Origin: Dehalogenimonas etheniformans
Lineage (GTDB): Bacteria > Chloroflexota > Dehalococcoidia > Dehalococcoidales > Dehalococcoidaceae
DNA: 64,000 bases
Assembly: GCF_014672715.2 (NCBI RefSeq)
Contig: NZ_CP058566.2
Location: forward strand, 186,001 to 250,000
Direction of reading: 5' to 3'
The notes under the pieces are model-generated. The model was given only the letters and a program-made list of their open reading frames with translations, did not search any database and had not been told where the DNA came from. The translations under genes and the position numbers were made by a program. This document shows, piece by piece, positions 48,141 through 55,724 of this stretch (position 1 is the first letter of the stretch; each line of letters begins with the position of its first letter).

Positions 48141-48214
48141 AAAATATTTCTTGAAAACGGCACCAAAAACGACACGAAACGCTTGACAACTACATCGTAC
48201 AGGTGTGCTATAAA
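48141..48214 (+). promoter_or_regulatory. Promoter-like repeat block, copy A
   Basis: From AAAATATTTC through CCAAAAACGACACGAAAC to TTGACA (48183-48188), about 48 bp match the block at 55131-55180 on the other strand. A TATAAA box (48209-48214) follows after 20 bp, as in the other copy. The spacing is long for a sigma70 promoter. Confidence 0.5.
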
Positions 48215-48367
48215 TACCGCCAATGCTTCATAAAACACCTTCTGTCTCTCTTAGCGAAGCGAAGAATCTCAACGTCGCACTATCCCGATATCACTATCTG
48301 TCGAACCGACCTCGGAATTGTTTCGGAAGCAGCACCGGCATTTCCTCAAATCTGAACGTAAAATCCC

Positions 48368-48386
48368 AGTCGTTTCAGTCGTTTTT
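48368..48386 (+). repeat. ACGACT-type repeat motif, 19 bp
   Basis: AGTCGTTTCAGTCGTTTTT; its exact reverse complement occurs at 51689-51707. It is related to the AAAAACGACACGAAAC core of the promoter-like blocks. Here it lies 65 nt before the hydratase genes. Confidence 0.5.
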
Positions 48387-48450
48387 CACAATAATGAGAG
48401 TTCAAAATAAACATACTGCTTTGACAGCAATTCAGAGGTTCAGATAATCT

Positions 48451-48879
48451 ATGGGCGTCATGGAACGCATACCCATTCTGGAACTTAAGAATAAAACCGG
48501 CTACGAACTGCCAATCCTCACATTTGAGATCGATCGGACTCTCATATCTCGTTTCACCGCTGCCGTTGGCGATGGTTCACCGCGATGGCAGACCGAAGCG
48601 CCGCCATCGCTCATCCCAGCGCTGGGATTCGACAGGGTCTACGAACTCCTTGCTTCGTCAGACGAGGTCGCGGTGCTCCACGGCGCCACCGAGGTGGAGT
48701 TTTTCCAGTCAGTCGCCCTCGGCGATACCGTGACCATGAAGGCCAGGATCGCCTCGGCCCGTGAACGGGTCTCCGGCGGCAAGACCACCGTTTTCGTCAA
48801 CGTCGATGCTTCTTATTCAAATCAACTCAACGAACCGGTGGCAGTCTGCCGCCAGACGGCGATAGTGACCTCAAAATGA
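48451..48879 (+). CDS. MaoC-like dehydratase subunit with degenerate hotdog fold
   Basis: 142 residues. It resembles the N-terminal (FAS1-type) hotdog domain of MaoC dehydratases: an opening TFEIDRTLISRFTAAVGDGSPRW and a later VLHGATEVEFFQSVALGDTV. The catalytic Asp-His pair is not here but in the partner downstream. Such split pairs form heterodimers (as HadA with HadB in actinobacteria) that hydrate or dehydrate acyl thioesters. An in-frame ATG at 48460 is an alternative start. Its end overlaps the next gene by 4 nt (ATGA), a sign of equimolar synthesis. Confidence 0.8.
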   Translation: MGVMERIPILELKNKTGYELPILTFEIDRTLISRFTAAVGDGSPRWQTEAPPSLIPALGFDRVYELLASSDEVAVLHGATEVEFFQSVALGDTVTMKARIASARERVSGGKTTVFVNVDASYSNQLNEPVAVCRQTAIVTSK

Positions 48880-49304
48880 TCAATACCCCATTTTTTGAAT
48901 ATGTCCCGATAGGAGCGGAAATCCCGACTCTGGAGAAATTACCCACTCCGAGGCAACTGGTGATGTATGCCGGGGCTTCAGGAGATTATAACCCCATCCA
49001 CTATGATCGCGCCGCCGCCGCTGCCAAGGGGTTACCGGGCATAGTTGTCCACGGTCAACTGGTATCGGCCTGCCTGATGCAGATGCTGACGGACTGGCTG
49101 GGTTCGGCGGGTGTGCTTAGAAAATATTCCGTGAGCTACAAAGCGATGACTTTCCCCGGCGAAAAGCTGTTACTCAAAGGAACAATCTCGAAGAAATCGG
49201 AAACCGGCGATGGGCTGGTCACTCTCTCGATCTGGGCTGAGAACCCGAGGGGGGAAAAGACAGTCACGGGAACAGCCACGGTGCAACTGCCCCGGATAGC
49301 CTAG
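48876..49304 (+). CDS. MaoC-like dehydratase, catalytic subunit
   Basis: 142 residues, a hotdog-fold (R)-specific hydratase. YAGASGDYNPIHYDRAAAAA contains the catalytic D37 and H42, and GIVVHGQLVSACLM the conserved glycine-rich helix. It would act on 3-hydroxyacyl or enoyl thioesters (CoA or ACP). It is coupled to the gene before it by a 4-nt overlap, so the two likely form one enzyme. There is no fatty-acid synthesis gene beside it to say which pathway. Confidence 0.87.
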   Translation: MINTPFFEYVPIGAEIPTLEKLPTPRQLVMYAGASGDYNPIHYDRAAAAAKGLPGIVVHGQLVSACLMQMLTDWLGSAGVLRKYSVSYKAMTFPGEKLLLKGTISKKSETGDGLVTLSIWAENPRGEKTVTGTATVQLPRIA

Positions 49305-49828
49305 GCTTTTTGCCCCTTCAACCAATCTTCGCGGTTGATTTCCATACGTAGGAAACGATGTCCGTCCTCTTCAAAGGTCTCGATTGGCTGAAAACCTGCT
49401 CTGAAAAAGGATTTTTGTGCCCGAACGTTATCTTCGAGCGTCCGCAAGGTTAGCTTCTTAAGTCCAGTGCAGCTGAAAACATATTCCACAAAGTGTTTCA
49501 TCGCCGCGGTGCCGTAACCTTTGCCCCAATAGTCCTTGCGGGCGATATTGATGCCGACTTCAGCCGCGGCGCCGCCGTGATTGATGTTATGGCAGGCGCA
49601 ATCACCAATGGAAACACCTTCCTCCGTCTCAATGGCGAAATGAAGCCGTCCCGGCCAGACATTCTTGAGGACGTGGGCGTATTCCTCCTTGAATTCGATG
49701 AAAGTGACGTCCAAAGGTTCCTTGGCGTGGAGCCGGGCGAATTCGGGGTCAGTTTGCCATTCGTAGTCTTGCCTGGCATCATCGAGCCGTTTAGGCCGGA
49801 GGTTGACCCGCGGCAGCTCAGCCGGCAT
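49301..49828 (-). CDS. GNAT-family N-acetyltransferase
   Basis: 175 residues from the ATG at 49828 (MPAELPRVNLRPKR); the longer frame upstream is only a shadow of the HEAT gene. The RimJ/RimL-like pattern is seen in LRPKRLDDARQDYEWQTDPE, IGDCACHNINHGGAAAEVGI and the acetyl-CoA loop KDYWGKGYGTAAMKHFVEYVF, followed by NVRAQKSFFRAGFQ. It probably acetylates an amine or a protein N-terminus; substrate unknown. Overlaps the HEAT gene by 11 nt, and its stop overlaps the hydratase stop of the opposite strand by 4 nt. Confidence 0.85.
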   Translation of the reverse strand: MPAELPRVNLRPKRLDDARQDYEWQTDPEFARLHAKEPLDVTFIEFKEEYAHVLKNVWPGRLHFAIETEEGVSIGDCACHNINHGGAAAEVGINIARKDYWGKGYGTAAMKHFVEYVFSCTGLKKLTLRTLEDNVRAQKSFFRAGFQPIETFEEDGHRFLRMEINREDWLKGQKA

Positions 49829-50846
49829 AGGTCTCTTCGTCCCACTCGGCGCCTTCCTCGGGTTCTTCAGACTCAGGCTGGATAAGAGGAGCTTCGATCT
49901 CGCCGGACAGCAGGCGTGAAGTATTGGAAATGTCTTCCAGCGACTCGGTGGCCATTTCGCGGACAGCCTCGTTTTCGCTGTGGGTGAGTTCTTCGAGTTG
50001 TCTCTTAGCGTCACGACCGCCAACCTTGCCGAGGGCGGTGATGGCGGCCATCCTGACTTCAGCGTCATCATCTTCGGTGAGGCGGATAAGCTGAGGCACT
50101 CCCCGCTCGTCCTCATATTCCCCGAGGGCTACTGCAGCTTCATAACGGAGTTCAGGGAGTTCACTGACCGTTTCATCAAGCAGGGTCTCCAACCAGGATG
50201 GGGCAAGGTTGCGACTGGCGGCAAAGAGAGCTGATGCCCGCAATCCAGGGTCGTCGGAATCATAGGCATCGGTGATGGCTTCACGGACCTCAGGACGAGA
50301 AAGGTATGACGCAGCCTCCAACGCCCGGCGGCGCACGTCGATATCTTCGCCGGAATCTTCAAAAACCGAGAGCAGAGATTTAGATAGAGTCTCGGCGGCC
50401 TCGGGGCTGAGTTTACCGTACTCCGCAAGCATGGAGAACCGTCCGAGTGCTTCAGCGGCGGCAGCGCGAACACCGGCATCAGGGTCGGACTGCATCATGG
50501 GCATCAGCTTGCGGATAAGAGACGGATCCTCGTTTTCCCAGAGTCCCTGGATCGCGGCAGTCCTTACGACGGGAGTATCGTCGTCGAGCATCATTCGATA
50601 CAGTGAGGAAAAATCCAGATTGGCATCATCTTCCGCCAACTCGACCATTCGCCCCAACAGGTGCGCCTTGCGTTCGGCCGGAACCTCAGGCCAATAACGC
50701 CTGAACGTCACCCTTTCCTCAGGTTCGGCCAATGAGAGCGCGGCGATATCCGAACTGGTTAATTTTTCATCTTTCTCGACGAGCTTTTTGATCACGCTCT
50801 CGAAAGAGGGTTCTTCGGGGCTAGTTCGGCGAGTTGGGGTTGTCAT
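49818..50846 (-). CDS. HEAT-repeat protein
   Basis: 342 residues from the ATG at 50846, with GGAGGA upstream. It is made mostly of HEAT-type helical repeats, such as DPDAGVRAAAAEALGRF, DDPGLRASALFAASRN and DDAEVRMAAITALGKVG, and has an acidic tail (SEEPEEGAEWDEE). HEAT solenoids bind other proteins or, in phycobiliprotein-lyase-like members, act as scaffolds; no catalytic site is visible. It overlaps the PAC2 gene by 26 nt and the acetyltransferase by 11 nt, so the three are one transcription unit and may form a complex (inference). Confidence 0.8.
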   Translation of the reverse strand: MTTPTRRTSPEEPSFESVIKKLVEKDEKLTSSDIAALSLAEPEERVTFRRYWPEVPAERKAHLLGRMVELAEDDANLDFSSLYRMMLDDDTPVVRTAAIQGLWENEDPSLIRKLMPMMQSDPDAGVRAAAAEALGRFSMLAEYGKLSPEAAETLSKSLLSVFEDSGEDIDVRRRALEAASYLSRPEVREAITDAYDSDDPGLRASALFAASRNLAPSWLETLLDETVSELPELRYEAAVALGEYEDERGVPQLIRLTEDDDAEVRMAAITALGKVGGRDAKRQLEELTHSENEAVREMATESLEDISNTSRLLSGEIEAPLIQPESEEPEEGAEWDEETYAG

Positions 50847-51642
50847 CTTCTTCGTCCTCCTCTTCCTCAGGTCCGCCGCGCTCCCAAATGGGTTCGGTAA
50901 AATAATCGATGTAGTCGCCCATAGCCTCGGCGGCCATTTCCTTGAGACGGCCGGCGGCTTCGGTAGCCTGTTCCCGGAGTTCGGCGAGGTCGACATCGAC
51001 ATCCAGGATCTTGAGCATTGTTTCGGCGATCGAAAGCGCGGCGATGGGGTTGGGAAAGCGCGAGGCATACTGCGGGACTTCACCGAGGAGGCAAATAGCG
51101 TCGATCTGCCGCTCCTTAGCGACGCCCAGGAGCAAACCGTTCAGGCCTGAAATCTGGAGATCGCCGCCCATAACCAGGCCGCGGGCTTTGAGATCCGTCA
51201 GGAGTGGTTCGCGGGTGGCGGCGCCCCAGACTTTGGGCTGCTCAGAGTGGTGGATGCGGGTGAGGGCAGCGGCGCAGGTATAGAGCCGTTTAACGCCGAA
51301 CCGTTCGGCCACGTCGATGACGGTGTGAGCCATCTCATAGGTCTTGGAGGCGGGCTGGTCGTCGCCGATGAAGATTATCAAATCTTTCTTGCCGGGGCTG
51401 TTCTTCCAGTAGAAGAAGCGGCTCTCCGGAAACTGTGGCGACTCGACGACGTTGTCCCGCACCAGGACGCCGATGGGATCGAAGAAGTAGGGGGCAACGA
51501 CCTCGGCCAGGGGCTTGGGATTGAGCTTGTGGGCGAGGTAGCTCCCCGCAATCATGGCGACGTTGGCGATGCCCGGCCAGGCGGCGATCATGTTGGGCTC
51601 GTGGAGCTTGGGTCGAGCGTGGATTTTTACCAGGCTTCTCAA
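50821..51642 (-). CDS. PAC2 family protein
   Basis: 273 residues from a TTG start with GAGGA upstream. The PAC2 fold is related to proteasome assembly chaperones. IAAWPGIANVAMIAGSYLAHKL at the start, FFYWKNSPGKKDLIIFIGDDQP and GLNGLLLGVAKERQIDAICLLGEVP are typical. The tail is strongly acidic. No proteasome genes lie in the window, so chaperone function is not implied; the bacterial members have no settled role. First gene of the PAC2-HEAT-GNAT unit, with a TTTACA-17-TATTTT promoter upstream (51663-51691). Confidence 0.85.
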   Translation of the reverse strand: MRSLVKIHARPKLHEPNMIAAWPGIANVAMIAGSYLAHKLNPKPLAEVVAPYFFDPIGVLVRDNVVESPQFPESRFFYWKNSPGKKDLIIFIGDDQPASKTYEMAHTVIDVAERFGVKRLYTCAAALTRIHHSEQPKVWGAATREPLLTDLKARGLVMGGDLQISGLNGLLLGVAKERQIDAICLLGEVPQYASRFPNPIAALSIAETMLKILDVDVDLAELREQATEAAGRLKEMAAEAMGDYIDYFTEPIWERGGPEEEEDEEDDNPNSPN

Positions 51643-51662
51643 ATTAAGTAGTCCTCTTTATA

Positions 51663-51691
51663 AAAATACTACCAACAAATTCTGATGTAAA
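51663..51691 (-). promoter_or_regulatory. Promoter of the PAC2-HEAT-GNAT unit
   Basis: On the minus strand, TTTACA (51691-51686), a 17-bp spacer and TATTTT (51668-51663) lie about 20 nt before the TTG start. The 19-bp ACGACT-type motif (51689-51707) sits at and just upstream of the -35 box. Confidence 0.5.
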
Positions 51692-51707
51692 AACGACTGA
51701 AACGACT
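51689..51707 (-). repeat. ACGACT-type repeat motif, second copy
   Basis: Plus strand AAAAACGACTGAAACGACT; the exact reverse complement of 48368-48386. In both places it lies directly upstream of a -35-like sequence, read towards the next gene, so a shared operator is plausible. Confidence 0.5.
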
Positions 51708-51714
51708 CCGTTCG

Positions 51715-53022
51715 TCATTTTGCCGCAACCGGGACAGCGGGGCAGAAGATCGACGGGGTGAAGACGCCGCCCTGCCAGCGGGCATCGGAGGCGAGGGTGA
51801 TATTCGATAATAGCTTGTAAACGTTGCCCGCCACCACAGTGTCCTTTATCCGGCCGACGATTTTGCCGTTTTCAACTTTATAACCCAAAAGAACGTTACC
51901 TGAGAAATCGCCGCCGAGGACGTTGCCTTGCTCGGCGCCCATCAGGTATTCCACGACAAGGCCTTCTTTAATATCGGCTAGCAGTGAATCGAAAGAAACC
52001 GTGCCCGGGTTTACCACCAGTGCGTTAATGGATGGCGATGGCGCCCCGCCGCGGCCACGGCTGCCGTTGCCGGTGCTTTGCTTGCCGGCTTTGGCGGCGG
52101 TCTTCAGGTCGTAGTAGAAATTGGCAACCCGGCCGTCCTCGATAAGAGGCGTGCGACGGCTCGGCACCCCCTCATCGTCGCAGGGGTGAGATGTGGGGCG
52201 CATGGGGATGGTGGCGTCGTCGTAGATCGATAACTTCTTGTCGAAGGCGACCTCACCGAGCCGCTTGGCCAGCGGCGATGCCCCTTCGAGCACCAGTTTG
52301 CCGTTGAAAGCTGAAGCCAGGGCCGGGATGAAAGCGCTGGCGACGCCGGATGGTGTGAAGATAACCGGCAGATCGCCGGATCGGACTGTCACGTTCTTGT
52401 TCGCCCGCTCGAGTTGGGTGAGGGTGTTTTGAATCACTTCGTCCGGATTGTCGATGACGTGGCAATCGTCGAGATCATCGCCCACGAAGAGCATGTCGGT
52501 GCCGCGGACCCACGTGCCCTGGACGCCGAAACCCATGACCGTCTTGCGGTAGCGGGTATCTACACCTCGCGAGTTCATCACCCTGGCGGACACCTGAGCC
52601 GTTTCCACGCCGCCGTCGCACAGCACATCGGGGTACCGGGAGGTGACGGCAGCGATCATCTTCTCGCCGAGTTCCACCATTTTGGAGGTCGGTACCTTGA
52701 GGACGGCTTCGTCGAAGGTGTTGACCTCGGTATAGGCGGTAGACGAAGGGAGTTCGAAATCCACGACCTGGCCGAATTTCGCTGTCTCGACAGCCATTTC
52801 AAGGAGTTTTTCGTTGTCGTCGGGTCGGGTCGAAACGGCAAAGCCCAGCCTGCCGTCCTTGATGATGCGGAGGGCGACGCTGGAACTCTGGCGGGTCTGC
52901 AAAGACTTGAGGCGGTTGGCCTCGAAGTGGACCGGCGTTTCTTCACTGTCGACGATGAACAGGTCGGCCTGCTGGGCGACCCTGGCCGCTTTATCGAGAA
53001 GTTGTTCGAAGGTGTAGTTCAT
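51715..53022 (-). CDS. TldE/PmbA-type metalloprotease homologue subunit
   Basis: 435 residues. It matches the non-catalytic partner (TldE, PmbA) of the TldD/TldE heterodimer, which degrades or matures short peptides. FVLGGDFSGNVLLGYKVENG-like wording appears as GNVLGGDFSGNVLLGYKVENG with a break, and ALVVNPGTVSFDSLLADIKEGLVVEYLMG and STGNGSRGRGG are family segments. It lacks the HExxxH metal motif found in its neighbour. Encoded 144 nt after tldD, with palindromic repeats in the gap. Confidence 0.88.
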   Translation of the reverse strand: MNYTFEQLLDKAARVAQQADLFIVDSEETPVHFEANRLKSLQTRQSSSVALRIIKDGRLGFAVSTRPDDNEKLLEMAVETAKFGQVVDFELPSSTAYTEVNTFDEAVLKVPTSKMVELGEKMIAAVTSRYPDVLCDGGVETAQVSARVMNSRGVDTRYRKTVMGFGVQGTWVRGTDMLFVGDDLDDCHVIDNPDEVIQNTLTQLERANKNVTVRSGDLPVIFTPSGVASAFIPALASAFNGKLVLEGASPLAKRLGEVAFDKKLSIYDDATIPMRPTSHPCDDEGVPSRRTPLIEDGRVANFYYDLKTAAKAGKQSTGNGSRGRGGAPSPSINALVVNPGTVSFDSLLADIKEGLVVEYLMGAEQGNVLGGDFSGNVLLGYKVENGKIVGRIKDTVVAGNVYKLLSNITLASDARWQGGVFTPSIFCPAVPVAAK

Positions 53023-53069
53023 ATCAATACTCTTCCGTTAGTCACTTTTATCGTTAGGAGGAGATTACC

Positions 53070-53159
53070 CCTCTCCTTTAATTCCTCTCCCACAAGGGGC
53101 GAGGAAAACAATTTTACCCTCACCATCTTATCCTCTCCCGCAAGGGGCGAGGGAGGTTG
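53070..53159. repeat. Dispersed intergenic palindromic repeat, copies 2 and 3
   Basis: Two similar units (about 53070-53104 and 53131-53159), each with CTCTCCC-n-GGGGCGAG, lie in the tldD-tldE gap. The first 23 bp equal 2372-2394. Confidence 0.6.
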
Positions 53160-53166
53160 GATGATG

Positions 53167-54543
53167 TTAGCGGCCTCCGATCAGGCATTTTTGAATGCGG
53201 ATGTGTGGCGAGCCGTTGGAGACGGGCAAGGGAGACTGGCCGCCTTTGCCGCAGCCGCCGCCCTGGTTCATGTCGAGGTCATTGCCGATCGCGTCGATGC
53301 GCTTCAACGTCTCGAATACGTTACCGGACAATACCACTGGCCTCAGCAGTTCCTCGACCATACCGTTCCGGATCATGAACGCCTCGCCGGCGGAAAATGT
53401 GAACATCTCCATCGAGGTGGTGCCGCCGTACCAATTGCGGGCATAGATGCCTTCTTTGATATCGGCGATCATGGCATTGAAGGAAACGTCGCGGGGTTCG
53501 ATGAAGGTGTTGCCCATGCGCACGATAGGCGGGTGGCGGAAGGAGATGGCACGGGCGTTGCCGGATGGTTTTTCGCCCATTTTGGCGGCGGTCTCGCGGG
53601 AATGCAGCCGCCCGGTGAGTTTGCCCTCGGTGATGAGATGCACCCGCTGTCCCGGCGTGCCTTCGTCGTCGTAGGCGTAGGAGCCGCGCAGGTTGTCAAG
53701 GGTGGCATCATCGATAATGTTCAAATGCTTGCCGCCGAACTCGCGGCCGAGGACCATGACCTCTTTAAGCTGGGGGTTCTCGTAGATGTGGTCAGCCTCG
53801 GACAGATGACCGAAGGCCTCGTGGACGAAAACGCCGGCCAGCACGGGATCGAGGACGACGGTGTACTCGCCGCCTTTGGCTTGAGGCGCCTTGAGCAAAC
53901 CGACAGCGCGCTCGGCGGTCTCGGTGACCTTGGAATGCAGGCTTTTGATCTCATTGAAATCGCCGCGGGAACCCATCGAGATGCCGGACTGCTGCACTTC
54001 GCCATTGCCGGCGGCCACGGCGTTGACGCGAAGGGTGACGTCGGCGCGTTCCTGGCGGATCAGCGACCCGTCGGAATTGACCAGGATGTAGCGTCGGACG
54101 GAGTCGCCGTAACCGATGGTCGTCGTCTGAAGACCGGAAACGGCCCAAAGAGCCTGGTTGTACTCATCGAGGAGGGCTTTTTTATCCGAAAGGCTGACTC
54201 GCCGGGGGTCGTGTTTGGCGTCGATTTTGACATCGGCATTGGCTTGGGGAACAGGCAAAAACTCGCTCTTTCCCTTGCCGGCCAGCCGGGCCTGCGTCAC
54301 CGCTTGTTCGATGCGTTTTTCGATATTCTCGAGAGAATTGAAGGTGACGAAACCCCAGCCGCCGTTGACCAGGGCGCGCACGTTGCCGCCGGCGTCCCGG
54401 CTGCGGGTGGCGGTCTCGAGTTCACGGCCTCGATAACTGATAGCGGAGGCCTCGGCTTCTTCGAGATGGACCTCGATATGGTCGGCGCGGTAGGCTTTCA
54501 GCTTGCCGGAAAGGTGTTCGGCTATGGCGTCAATGTTAGGCAT
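53167..54543 (-). CDS. tldD: TldD-type metalloprotease, catalytic subunit
   Basis: 458 residues from the ATG at 54543, which is 6 nt from AAGGA; the ATG at 54549 is too close to it. The zinc-binding HEAFGHLSEADH motif (HExxxH) identifies the catalytic chain of the TldD/TldE protease. AYDDEGTPGQRVHLI and the C-terminal GGCGKGGQSPLPVSNGSPHI are further TldD features. The complex cuts short or unfolded peptides threaded through a narrow tunnel. A consensus promoter lies 30 nt upstream. Confidence 0.92.
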   Translation of the reverse strand: MPNIDAIAEHLSGKLKAYRADHIEVHLEEAEASAISYRGRELETATRSRDAGGNVRALVNGGWGFVTFNSLENIEKRIEQAVTQARLAGKGKSEFLPVPQANADVKIDAKHDPRRVSLSDKKALLDEYNQALWAVSGLQTTTIGYGDSVRRYILVNSDGSLIRQERADVTLRVNAVAAGNGEVQQSGISMGSRGDFNEIKSLHSKVTETAERAVGLLKAPQAKGGEYTVVLDPVLAGVFVHEAFGHLSEADHIYENPQLKEVMVLGREFGGKHLNIIDDATLDNLRGSYAYDDEGTPGQRVHLITEGKLTGRLHSRETAAKMGEKPSGNARAISFRHPPIVRMGNTFIEPRDVSFNAMIADIKEGIYARNWYGGTTSMEMFTFSAGEAFMIRNGMVEELLRPVVLSGNVFETLKRIDAIGNDLDMNQGGGCGKGGQSPLPVSNGSPHIRIQKCLIGGR

Positions 54544-54569
54544 ATTCATTCCTTAATGGGGATACTTAA

Positions 54570-54598
54570 AGTGTAACTAGGGTATGGCGGAGTGTCAA
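54570..54598 (-). promoter_or_regulatory. Promoter of tldD
   Basis: On the minus strand, TTGACA (54598-54593), a 17-bp spacer and TACACT (54575-54570), the same boxes as before rpsL. Confidence 0.7.
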
Positions 54599-54602
54599 TC
54601 AA

Positions 54603-55228
54603 GCGGGCAACTTTTTGCCCGCCAAATCCTAAATCCTAATATCTAAACTCTAAACAAATCCAAATATCAAAGCACCAAATCCAAAACTCTTATCTGCAAT
54701 TGTACGGGCACTATTTTTTGATATTTCCCGAAACGACACGATTGAAATCGTTGATCATCACGATTGACTTGTTTGGCGCGGACAATTCATTCAATCCGTT
54801 CATTTCAATTAAATTGAGCTATCAGAGGTCAGCTTTCACCGCGTGTAAGGCAATCCGGCTCAGCCGGATTGTTTTATTGAATTTCCACTTTTGACGTATT
54901 TTTACGAAAACGACTCGGATTTCAGGTTCATTTTCGGTCAAAACGACTCTCCAGTTGTTGAAACAATGGCCGTCTTCAATCGTGAAAAACGGAGTTGGGC
55001 GAATTGTTTCGCCGAGGTTCTTGCGGAAAACAATGTTTCGGCTGGCCTGGGGCGGGGAGTTGGGGCGGTTGGTTGGTACATAAGTGCTATATGACATAGC
55101 AGGTATTATAGCACGGACGTTCCTTGGGGATGTCAAGTGTTTCGTGTCGTTTTTGGCGCCTTTTTCAGAAAATATATTTTGAGGGAAATAGAGGCGTTGT
55201 GCCGGTTTGTGGTCTATCTGGACGTGGT
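54603..55228. other. Gene-free region between tldD and the DMP19 pseudogene
   Basis: It holds a hairpin GCGGGCAA-CTTT-TTGCCCGC (54603-54622), an AT-rich stretch with near-repeats of AAATCCTAA/AAATCCAAA (54623-54690), two AAAACGACTC motifs (near 54912 and 54952), and promoter-like block B (55105-55180). A 91-codon frame (55097-54822, minus) begins 7 nt after the block B TATAAT, but has no ribosome binding site and no recognisable family. Confidence 0.55.
55105..55180 (-). promoter_or_regulatory. Promoter-like repeat block, copy B
   Basis: Minus strand: an AT-rich start, CCAAAAACGACACGAAAC, TTGACA (55136-55131), 20 bp, and TATAAT (55110-55105). About 48 bp match copy A at 48141-48188, and the TTGACA to TATAA distance is the same. 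Confidence 0.55.
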
Positions 55229-55724
55229 TTAGATCGAGTCCGCATACTCTTCGATTAAGTCAATAAGTTCAGGTTGGATTTCGTAGAACAACGAGTCCAA
55301 CTCGTCCATTTTGGACTCATAGTCTTTGTCGTCAGAGACTCCTTTTTTTGTATCTCGATAGCACGAGGGAAAATATCGACAAAGGCATCAACTTGCACCA
55401 ATTTAAGCGCAGTTAGAACTTCTTGCTGATCAACATCATTTGCGTTTTTAAAATATTGCTTGTGCCCACCATTCATGACTTCATTATAGTAAAGCAAGGC
55501 GAGTTCACTGGCCTTCCATGCGGAAAGCTTTTGTTTTGATCGTGCGACGCGAGTTTCTGTGCTTTAGGATTAGCTTGAGAGAGGTACTTTTCGTAGCCCG
55601 GGTGGTTCCTCATCAGTTGCCCGAATAGAGCTGCAGTTATGAGGGAGATGATGACACCCGCCAACACCAGCTTTGAACGATTTACCTTCCAGAAGCTCTT
55701 TGAGTTCGCCTCAGGCATGGTCAA
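55229..55724 (-). pseudogene. DMP19-like (DUF4375) membrane protein with two frameshifts
   Basis: Three consecutive frames form one decayed gene. The first (from 55724) has MTMPEANSKSFWKVNRSKL and a membrane helix. The second carries the DMP19-type core LLYYNEVMNGGHKQYFKN. The third supplies the end, MDELDSLFYEIQPELIDL to the stop at 55229. One shift lies near 55545-55570; the other is probably in the A7 run (T7 at 55343-55349). DMP19-like domains are poorly understood. Its start overlaps the end of the ribonucleotide reductase gene by 14 nt, so it was the last gene of the cobamide operon. Confidence 0.75.

Larger units (their letters stand above)
47886..48450. other. Divergent intergenic region with a duplicated promoter-like element
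   Basis: No reliable gene. It separates the minus-strand PAS operon from the plus-strand hydratase pair. It holds promoter-like block A (48141-48214) and an AGTCGTTTCAGTCGTTTTT motif (48368-48386). A 74-codon frame (48223-48447) starts just after block A, but its SLSEAKNL stretch is typical of spurious ORFs from dispersed repeats. Confidence 0.55.

Noticed and set aside
48223-48447. A 74-codon frame starting 8 nt after promoter-like block A
   Set aside because: The SLSEAKNL stretch is typical of spurious translations of dispersed repeats, there is no ribosome binding site, and no family is recognised.
50821-51642. PAC2 protein as evidence of a proteasome
   Set aside because: No proteasome subunit, ARC/Mpa ATPase or Pup gene is present in the window; many bacterial PAC2 proteins occur without a proteasome.
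54822-55097. A 91-codon minus-strand frame starting 7 nt after promoter-like block B
   Set aside because: No ribosome binding site, no recognisable domain and only very weak likeness to the frame after block A; kept as part of the repeat finding but not called a gene.
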